64,000 nucleotides of DNA. Origin: SHVO01 sp041905795 (GTDB taxonomy: Bacteria; Pseudomonadota; Alphaproteobacteria; Rhodospirillales; Rhodospirillaceae). The stretch covers positions 186,001 to 250,000 of the forward strand of contig JAYRKL010000002.1 in NCBI GenBank assembly GCA_041905795.1, in the 5' to 3' direction. Shown one piece after another: positions 59,124-64,000 of this stretch. The notes under the pieces were generated by a model. It was not told the DNA's origin. It made no database searches and was given only the letters and a program-made list of their open reading frames with translations. A program made the translations under genes and the position numbers. The first letter of the stretch is position 1. Every line of letters starts with the position of its first letter.

Positions 59124-59615
59124 TTGAGACTCACCCTCTCTGCCATATCGCTGCTGCTTCTCGCCGCGCCCGCTTTCGGCGCCGTGACGGCCGACGGCGA
59201 GGACATCGAGCCGCAGGCCATGGCCGAGCAGTCGTGCCGCGAGCGGCCGTATTCGGTGCTGATCACCGTGCAGAACGTGAAGGAAGGCAAAGGCCTGATC
59301 ACCGCCGATATGCACGACAACAATCCGGAGCGCTGGCTCAAGGGCGGCCAGCACCTGGTGCGCGTGCGCGTGCCCGCGGTTAAAGGCGAGACCAGGATGT
59401 GCGTTCCCGTAGGCGCGCCCGGCACCTACGCGATCGCCATCTACCACGACAAGAACGCCAACCGGCGCTTCGACAAGAACTTCCTGGGCTTGCCGTCGGA
59501 GCCCTACGGCATCTCCAACAATCCGACCATCAATTTCGGCCCGCCCAGCCTGGAAGAGTCTGCCTTCAAGGTGGAGGGCAAGCTGGTGCCGATCACGATC
59601 CGGCTGAAGCCTTAG
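59124..59615 (+). CDS. Secreted DUF2141-like protein
   Basis: About 164 residues if TTG at 59124 is used: GGGGAA lies just upstream and the signal peptide (LRLTLSAISLLLLAAPAFGA) then starts at the N-terminus. The alternative ATG at 59034 overlaps the peptidase stop but gives a long, unlikely N-region. The mature part resembles the DUF2141 family: AIAIYHDKNANRRFDKNFLG and GLPSEPYGISNNPTINFGPP are its hallmarks, with the IRLKP end. Periplasmic, function unknown. The stop TAG begins palindromic repeat copy 3. Confidence 0.8.
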   Translation: MRLTLSAISLLLLAAPAFGAVTADGEDIEPQAMAEQSCRERPYSVLITVQNVKEGKGLITADMHDNNPERWLKGGQHLVRVRVPAVKGETRMCVPVGAPGTYAIAIYHDKNANRRFDKNFLGLPSEPYGISNNPTINFGPPSLEESAFKVEGKLVPITIRLKP

Positions 59616-59717
59616 AGCATGATCGAGTCATATTGAATCGCGATCATGCTCTAATTTTTTGGTTTGGTCGCGTTTTCTGCGATGAACCGGCATCCACTTC
59701 ATCGGAAAATGCTCTAG
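59613..59717. repeat. Palindromic repeat TAGAGCATG..., variant copy 3
   Basis: Begins TAGAGCATGATCGA, folds with TCGCGATCATGCTCTA, and ends with GAACCGGCATCCACTTCA (the reverse complement resembles the GAAGTGGAAACCGGTTC core of copies 1 and 2) and GCTCTAG. Again it starts at the stop codon of a gene. Confidence 0.7.
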
Positions 59718-59728
59718 TTCTGCGCTCA

Positions 59729-59871
59729 TTATGTCGCCCTCGGACTTGTTCCGAGGGCCCAGAGCAGGAACGAAGGACGGCTTTTGCGATCGCTCTTCCA
59801 GCAATAAGTGCACGCGTTGCAGCGATTGTCTTTTCTACCCTGGATTCCCGGCACAAGGCCGGGAATGACAG
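59729..59871. repeat. Partial CTGTCAT-family palindromic repeat
   Basis: Ends GGATTCCCGGCACAAGGCC and GGGAATGACAG, as in the element at 62901-62990; the left arm (TCGCCCTCGGACTTGTTCC, GAGGGCCCAGAGC) is a diverged version. The intervening sequence holds no gene. Confidence 0.65.
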
Positions 59872-59899
59872 TGGGGGTGGGTAAACACTGGGGATGAGT

Positions 59900-59915
59900 T
59901 GTTTCACGTGAAACA
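59900..59915. other. parS: parS centromere site (ParB-binding)
   Basis: TGTTTCACGTGAAACA is a perfect 16-bp palindrome identical to the ParB-binding consensus found across bacterial chromosomes. It lies in a gene-free stretch between palindromic repeats and the S24-type regulator gene. Chromosomal parS sites usually lie near the replication origin. parA and parB are not in this window. Confidence 0.88.
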
Positions 59916-59948
59916 TAGTCACCGGGCAAGCAATGCCACGGTTTTCAG

Positions 59949-60716
59949 TCACATCCCCAATCGCTGCAGTCCCACGATCGGGTAGACGCCGCGGATCTTG
60001 GCGCGGTCGAACGTGTGCTTGGCGCGCGGTGAGAACGTGTTGATCCGAACTTGCGCACCTGCGGCCGCAAGAGACCCCACGACAAAGCCCGCACCTCTTT
60101 CCACCACCACGTCGGCGGCGCCGTTGAGGCTGCGCGACGGCGAGACATAGAGCATGTCGCCGGCGTCGAAGCGCGGGCTCATGGATTGGTCGGGCATCAG
60201 GAGCGCGAAGGCCAGGGGGTCGCCGGCCAGGAACGGCGGGCGCGGAGCCTTCAGGGGGGCGCGGGTGAAATCGCCGTTCGCCACGTCGATGCCCTGGCTG
60301 GTCGCCATCACCACCGGCAATTCGGCCAGGCTCGCGCGCGACAGCCCGGCGGGCGCGCCCGCGGCCTTGATCTCCGCCAGCAGGGTATTTGTCTCGGGCG
60401 CCAGTTCCAGGATGCCGCGTTCGAACATCGGCAAGGCGGGGGCCAGCGCCGCCACCGCGCCGGGATCGAGGGCGGCCACCGTCCGGCCGCGCAGGAGGGT
60501 GAGGGTCTCGGCCATCAAGGCCAGCATGGTGCGGCTGGAAAGCGTGTGGCCCACGTCCTTGTTCATGAAACGGTTGAGCGTGGACGGCGTAAGCCCGGCG
60601 GCGCGCGCGAGACCGCTGGCCGTCAGGTTGGTGAGCGCCATCATGGCGCGCACCAGACGCCGGGTGTCGTCCTGGTGCGCGGCGAGGTCGGTGAGAAGGT
60701 CGCGGTTACCGTCCAT
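59949..60716 (-). CDS. XRE/S24-like (LexA/CI-type) transcriptional regulator
   Basis: A 255-residue protein. An N-terminal helix-turn-helix is at residues about 30-58 (LTASGLARAAGLTPSTLNRF), like XRE or Cro-type repressors. The C-terminal half resembles the S24 peptidase domain: LMPDQSMSPRFDAGDMLYVS contains the Ser of the Ser-Lys dyad. The usual Lys in the following strand is not evident (GSLAAAGAQVRINTF), so self-cleavage may be lost. It is transcribed away from a predicted small RNA whose promoter carries an operator-like palindrome, a possible target. Confidence 0.78.
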   Translation of the reverse strand: MDGNRDLLTDLAAHQDDTRRLVRAMMALTNLTASGLARAAGLTPSTLNRFMNKDVGHTLSSRTMLALMAETLTLLRGRTVAALDPGAVAALAPALPMFERGILELAPETNTLLAEIKAAGAPAGLSRASLAELPVVMATSQGIDVANGDFTRAPLKAPRPPFLAGDPLAFALLMPDQSMSPRFDAGDMLYVSPSRSLNGAADVVVERGAGFVVGSLAAAGAQVRINTFSPRAKHTFDRAKIRGVYPIVGLQRLGM

Positions 60717-60943
60717 GGGGTCCGGCCAGCGGTGAATAAAAGCGCATATGAGAAGCAGCTTATGCGGCGATCATATTAAAAAATGATCTAAGGCCTGCGA
60801 GGCTCCAGGCGGCCCACCAGCCCTGGTAGGTTGCGCAAAAGCACCAATAAATATGGGAATTGATCGGAGGGGCGGTGCCGCGTCACGCAGCATCCCTGAC
60901 ATCCGAGTCGGACGGCCGGTGCAAATGATATGCAAAAAAGCAT

Positions 60944-60972
60944 TTGACATGTGCCAGTAGTGCACACATAGT
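60944..60972 (+). promoter_or_regulatory. Predicted sigma-70 promoter with operator-like palindrome
   Basis: TTGACA (60944-60949), a 17-nt spacer and CATAGT (60967-60972). The spacer is itself an inverted repeat, TGTGC-CAGTAGT-GCACA (60950-60966), ideally placed for a repressor. It drives transcription to the right toward a strong terminator at 61097-61127 with no protein gene between. Confidence 0.65.
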
Positions 60973-60978
60973 TTGGCG

Positions 60979-61127
60979 CGTGACAATTCAAGCTTGCGGG
61001 GGTTTGGTTTCCCGAGGGCGGGGTTTCACAGGCGGGCCAGTCCTTCGTGGTCCGGTCCGCCCGGGTATGTTTATCGGTCCTCTCCTCTTGAACTCTGACC
61101 CGCCGTTCAAAAACGGCGGGTCTTTTT
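60979..61127 (+). ncRNA. Candidate small regulatory RNA
   Basis: A roughly 150-nt transcript is predicted from the promoter at 60944-60972 to the intrinsic terminator at 61097-61127. Inside, GGCGGGCCAGTCC and GGTCCGGTCCGCC form a stem around TTCGT, and a CU-rich single-stranded segment, TCCTCTCCTCTTG, resembles anti-Shine-Dalgarno loops of Hfq-dependent small RNAs. No reading frame in it is convincing. It has no recognised Rfam-like identity to me. Confidence 0.55.
61097..61127 (+). terminator. Intrinsic terminator of candidate small RNA
   Basis: GACCCGCCGTT (61097-61107) pairs with AACGGCGGGTC (61112-61122) around CAAA, followed by TTTTT. It stands about 180 bases upstream of the next gene start, so it ends a separate short transcript. 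Confidence 0.92.
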
Positions 61128-61304
61128 ATGTAAAGGCCGGTGTTAAGAGGGGTGGGCACGGGCGATAAACCATGGGCCATAAACCATTTTTTAAGTGCGA
61201 ACGCGGAGGCTGGCGTGGGGAAAACCGGTCGCTCGCCCCGCTGCCGCTCACACTGTGCGGTAAAATCAATTAGACTGACGGCTTCCGTTGTGGGACCGAC
61301 CTTG

Positions 61305-62834
61305 ATGACGTCCGTTTCCGTTCTCCGTTGCATGACCGCCGCCGCGGCGCTTACCGCGCTGGCGGGTTGCGCCGCCGGGTCCCCTCACCCTGAAGCGCCG
61401 ATGGCGGCCGAGGCCGCGCCCGCGCCGGCCGCGCCCATCGAAGTCGCGACGCTCGACCCCCTCAATGCCCCGCCGCCGGCGCCCGCCAATGACGGCATGC
61501 TGGTGCCCGTGCCCGACGCCAATTCATCCCAGCGGGTGCCGCTCAACAGCATGGCGCCGGCCGCCACCGCCGCGCCGACGTCGCTGCTCACCCCGCCGGG
61601 CGCCGCCGTGCAGCTGCCGCCGCAAACACCGGCGGCGCAACCTGCACCCGCGCCCGCTGCACCACCGGTTGCCGCACCGCCGGTCCAAGTCGCGCAGGCA
61701 CCGCAACAGCCGCCGCAGAAGCGCGAATTCGAACCGGCGCCAGTCACGCCATCAGCCGCGCCGCCCGCCGTCGCGCCTACCGTGCAGCCGGCCGCGCCGC
61801 CGGTCCAGGCCGCCGCGCCGGCGCTCCGCCTGCGTCCGCCCGAGGGCACCGCGCCCATGGCACCGACCCCGTCGGAAGACGCCACCGTGGTGATCTCGTC
61901 GGCCACGGCCCGCGGCATGCAGCCGCGCGAATTCGTGCCCGCGTCCCTGACGCCGCCGCCGACCATCGCCAATCCCGGCCCCGGCGAGATCCCGCTGACG
62001 GCCATGGAGAAGAACACCATCCAGCGCTTCGAGATCTTGAAGCGCCTGGAGGATGAAGCGCTGATCACCCATGACGAATACCTGAAACGCCGCACCGCTA
62101 ATGTCGGCGGCCTGCTGCCGTACACCCACGTGCCGGCCGCGGAAGGCCTGGGCCGTCCGGTGCCGTCGGCGGACGCCATCGTCGCGCGCCTGGCGGCGTT
62201 GCGCCGTTCCTTCGAGATGCGCGCCATCACGCCGCAGCAGCATGCGCTCGAACGCACCATGATCCTGAACGCGCTGTTGCCGGAAAATCCCACCGACCGC
62301 GCCGATCCCATGCCGCCGCCCAAGGACATGATCGAAGGCGCCGCCGCCGCCGGCCACCTCGAGCGCCTGCGCGAGAAGAACCTGATCAGCGCCGAGGAAC
62401 TGCAGTCCGAGAAGGACGCGATCGAACACGCGGTCACCACCGGCCTGCTGCCGTCGCAGGAAACCGGCCGCCCGGCGGCCCGGCGCACCGGCACGACGGC
62501 CAACCGGCCTGCGGCGCCCGCGTCCGCCGGCAAAGCTGCCGCCGCCGGCCCGCAGGTGTCGCCGATGGAGCGCGAGATCACCGGCCCGGTGGTGCATATC
62601 GCTTCCTACCGCAGCGAAGCCTCGGCCCTGAAGGGCTGGGAAGAAGTGATCGGCAAGAACAAGGCGCTGCTCGCCGGCATGCAGCCGATCGTGCGGCGCG
62701 TCGATCTCGCCGACCAGGGCACCTTCTATCGCCTGATGGCCGGGTCCTATGCGTCGCTGGGCGATGCGGAAGCCGCCTGCATCAAGCTGAAAGAAGCCGG
62801 CCAGTTCTGCCGCGCCAGCGCCACCGGCAGCTGA
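61305..62834 (+). CDS. Lipoprotein with SHOCT-like repeats and a C-terminal SPOR domain
   Basis: A 509-residue protein from the ATG at 61305. The lipobox LTALAGC is near residue 20. Residues about 25-220 are a Pro/Ala-rich, probably disordered region. Then come three short helical hairpins of SHOCT type: LKRLEDEALITHDEYLKRR, RRSFEMRAITPQQHALERT and LERLREKNLISAEELQSEK. The C-terminal 80 residues form a SPOR domain (GPVVHIASYRSEASALKGWE), which binds denuded peptidoglycan at division sites. A role in cell-envelope or division is likely. Confidence 0.78.
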   Translation: MTSVSVLRCMTAAAALTALAGCAAGSPHPEAPMAAEAAPAPAAPIEVATLDPLNAPPPAPANDGMLVPVPDANSSQRVPLNSMAPAATAAPTSLLTPPGAAVQLPPQTPAAQPAPAPAAPPVAAPPVQVAQAPQQPPQKREFEPAPVTPSAAPPAVAPTVQPAAPPVQAAAPALRLRPPEGTAPMAPTPSEDATVVISSATARGMQPREFVPASLTPPPTIANPGPGEIPLTAMEKNTIQRFEILKRLEDEALITHDEYLKRRTANVGGLLPYTHVPAAEGLGRPVPSADAIVARLAALRRSFEMRAITPQQHALERTMILNALLPENPTDRADPMPPPKDMIEGAAAAGHLERLREKNLISAEELQSEKDAIEHAVTTGLLPSQETGRPAARRTGTTANRPAAPASAGKAAAAGPQVSPMEREITGPVVHIASYRSEASALKGWEEVIGKNKALLAGMQPIVRRVDLADQGTFYRLMAGSYASLGDAEAACIKLKEAGQFCRASATGS

Positions 62835-62859
62835 GTCCGAGCACGACCGGTACAGAAAA

Positions 62860-62888
62860 GGCCCGGCGGTCGCCCGCCGGGCCTTTTT
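62860..62888 (+). terminator. Intrinsic terminator
   Basis: GGCCCGGCGG (62860-62869) pairs with CCGCCGGGCC (62874-62883), loop TCGC, then TTTTT. It ends the SPOR lipoprotein transcript. Confidence 0.92.
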
Positions 62889-62900
62889 GTATCTCTTTTT

Positions 62901-62990
62901 CTGTCATTGCCCGGCTTGACCGGGCAATCCATCCATCAACGCTCTGATTTGCTGCAACATGGATTCCCCGGTCAAGCCGGGGAATGACAG
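62901..62990. repeat. Palindromic intergenic repeat, CTGTCAT...ATGACAG family
   Basis: CTGTCATTGCCCGGCTTGAC, CGGGCAATCCAT and, 26 bases later, ATGGATTCCCCGGTCAAGCC, GGGGAATGACAG: an almost perfect inverted repeat with 32-nt arms. It lies between a terminator and the end of the convergent exported methyltransferase gene. Confidence 0.85.
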
Positions 62991-62996
62991 GGGCGG

Positions 62997-63806
62997 CTAC
63001 CGCGCCGGCTTCTGGAACAGCAGGGTGAAGCGGTCGCTTTCGCCGATGGCCTGGTATTTGGCGCGATCCTTCTGGCCTTCGGCGTAGTTGGGCGGCAGGG
63101 TCCAGACGCCCTTGGGGTAATCCTTGGTGTCCTTGGGATTGGCGTTGATCTCGGACTTGGACACCAGCTTGAACCCGGAAGCCTCGGCCAGCTTGATGGC
63201 CGCGGCTTCCTTGACGTAGCCGGCGCCGCCCTTGTCGTCGGCCGCATCGGGTTTCGCGCGGTGTTCCTCGATGCCGAGATAACCGCCGGGTTTCAGGGCC
63301 GCGAACATGGCGTCGAACATGGTCTTCTCCTGGCCGTCGCCCATCCAGTTGTGGATGTTGCGGAAGGTCAGCACCATGTCCATGGAGCCGGCGGGCACCG
63401 GCGCGGTCTTGACGGCCGACATCTCCACGATCTCGGCCTTGGCGAAGGCCGGGTTCTTGGCCGCCAGTTCCTTCACGCGCGTGGCGGTGGAGCTTTTATC
63501 GGGCGCGGTCGGATCGGCGCCGACATAGCGGCCTTTCCCGGCCAGCACCGGCGCCAGGAACTCGGTCCACCAGCCGCCGCCCGGCCAGACTTCCAGCACC
63601 GCCATGTCGTTCTTGAGGCCGAAGAACTTGAGGGTTTCCAGGGGATGGCGGGCGGGATCGCGCGCGGCGTTGGCGGGTGCGCGGTCTGAACTCGCCAGCG
63701 CGGCCTTGAGGCTGGTTTCCGTGGCCGCGTCCATGGCCGCGAACGCGGGCGTGGACACCAGGCCCGCAGCGACGATCGCCAGGCAAAGGCGTTTTTGGAT
63801 GTGCAT
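62997..63806 (-). CDS. Exported class I SAM-dependent methyltransferase-like protein (paralogue)
   Basis: A 269-residue protein with a signal peptide (CLAIVAAGLVSTPAFAAMD). The methyltransferase core has motif I VLEVWPGGGWWTEFLAPVL, then GRYVGADPT, and MVLTFRNIHNWMGDGQEKTM in the post-I region. The layout is the same as in the protein at 16835-17578, but sequence identity is limited. As with that protein, an exported SAM-fold enzyme is unusual, since SAM is cytoplasmic. Function unknown. It ends next to a palindromic repeat. Confidence 0.78.
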   Translation of the reverse strand: MHIQKRLCLAIVAAGLVSTPAFAAMDAATETSLKAALASSDRAPANAARDPARHPLETLKFFGLKNDMAVLEVWPGGGWWTEFLAPVLAGKGRYVGADPTAPDKSSTATRVKELAAKNPAFAKAEIVEMSAVKTAPVPAGSMDMVLTFRNIHNWMGDGQEKTMFDAMFAALKPGGYLGIEEHRAKPDAADDKGGAGYVKEAAAIKLAEASGFKLVSKSEINANPKDTKDYPKGVWTLPPNYAEGQKDRAKYQAIGESDRFTLLFQKPAR

Positions 63807-63941
63807 GTGATGCTCCCCTTTAAAGAGGCGCGCAGTCTACGCGGGCGCCGCCTTGCCGGGGAGGGGGGAGCCGCCTATCTAGGGCGGCATCAACGGGACG
63901 TGATCCCGGTAACTGTTACGGTGAAGCGAAGGACAATCGCC

Positions 63942-64000
63942 ATGATCCACGTCCGCAAAAGCGCCGAGCGCGGCCATTTCAATTTCGGCTGGCTCGATAC
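63942..64000 (+). CDS. Pirin-family protein (partial, 5' end only)
   Basis: Only the first 19 codons are in the window, starting at the ATG at 63942 with GAAGGA upstream. MIHVRKSAERGHFNFGWLD is the characteristic N-terminus of the pirin/YhhW cupin group, some of which have quercetin 2,3-dioxygenase activity. The rest lies beyond the right edge, so neither length nor metal ligands can be checked. Confidence 0.7.
   Translation, partial: MIHVRKSAERGHFNFGWLD

Noticed and set aside
60788..61333. Possible minus-strand gene of about 181 codons
   Set aside because: It crosses the strong plus-strand promoter and terminator, lacks a ribosome-binding site and shows no protein-like pattern.
61385..62581. 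A 398-codon minus-strand open frame
   Set aside because: Mirror of the Pro/Ala-rich SPOR lipoprotein gene; Gly/Ser/Ala-rich composition without domains.
1..64000. tRNA, rRNA, CRISPR array, insertion sequence or prophage
   Set aside because: I found no cloverleaf with a GGTTCGAATCC-type arm outside coding sequence, no regular direct repeats with spacers, and no transposase, integrase or phage structural gene.

Overview
The window is GC-rich (roughly two thirds G+C), dense, bacterial chromosomal DNA. Codon use, many Tat and lipoprotein signal peptides, a CspA-type cold-shock gene, isoquinoline-oxidoreductase-like molybdoenzyme genes, TPR/SPINDLY glycosyltransferases and the intergenic palindromes (AGCATG...AAGTGGAA and CTGTCATTnCCCGG families) all suggest an alphaproteobacterium. 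I cannot fix the family or genus. A perfect 16-bp ParB site (parS) at 59900-59915 suggests a primary chromosome, possibly the origin-proximal part. I saw no tRNA, rRNA, CRISPR array, phage module or intact transposase.

Layout. 0-6 kb: a cut FkbM methyltransferase, a Tat-exported epimerase, a Met/Gly-repeat membrane protein, small unknown proteins, a TPR-PRMT fusion, a sulfotransferase-like protein and cspA. 6-10.4 kb: MHS-family transporter, exported di-haem cytochrome c, exported creatininase-family protein, coiled-coil protein. 10.4-17.6 kb: two-subunit molybdenum hydroxylase (minus), then amidase lipoprotein, MFS transporter, small secreted protein and exported methyltransferase (plus). 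17.7-31 kb: TPR-fucosyltransferase-like protein, TonB receptor, metallo-beta-lactamase-fold hydrolase, methyltransferase, trypsin-like protease, two convergent TPR-SPINDLY proteins, M28 peptidase and winged-helix regulator. 31-40.4 kb: serine hydrolase, FAD reductase, NHL propeller, HAD phosphatase, glycine-zipper lipoprotein, third SPINDLY protein, chromate transporter, dienelactone hydrolase. 40.5-44.3 kb: TetR, HlyD-type adaptor, ABC ATPase and ABC-2 permease overlapping by 4 bp at each junction. 44.4-52.3 kb: methyltransferase, patatin phospholipase and a stand-alone cyclic-nucleotide-binding protein, then an operon of an AT-richer unknown gene, a TIR-membrane-TPR protein and a TPR/SLOG-like/class III cyclase-like protein. 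52.3-64 kb: methyltransferase, second amidase, small secreted protein, FAH-family hydratase, oligoendopeptidase F, DUF2141-like protein, parS, S24-type regulator, a candidate small RNA, a SHOCT/SPOR lipoprotein, a second exported methyltransferase and the start of a pirin gene.

The most striking part is 45.9-52.3 kb. A cyclase-like enzyme with altered base-site residues is translationally coupled to a membrane TIR protein. Just upstream lie a cyclic-nucleotide-binding protein with an intact phosphate-binding cassette and a patatin lipase. TIR domains, patatin lipases and nucleotide cyclases are all building blocks of known nucleotide-signalled antiphage systems. The arrangement matches none that I can name with confidence, so it is proposed as a candidate conflict or stress signalling system. 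A second theme is surface or protein modification: three SPINDLY-type O-GlcNAc transferase relatives, TPR fusions to a PRMT fold and to a fucosyltransferase-like fold, a sulfotransferase-like protein and several methyltransferases.
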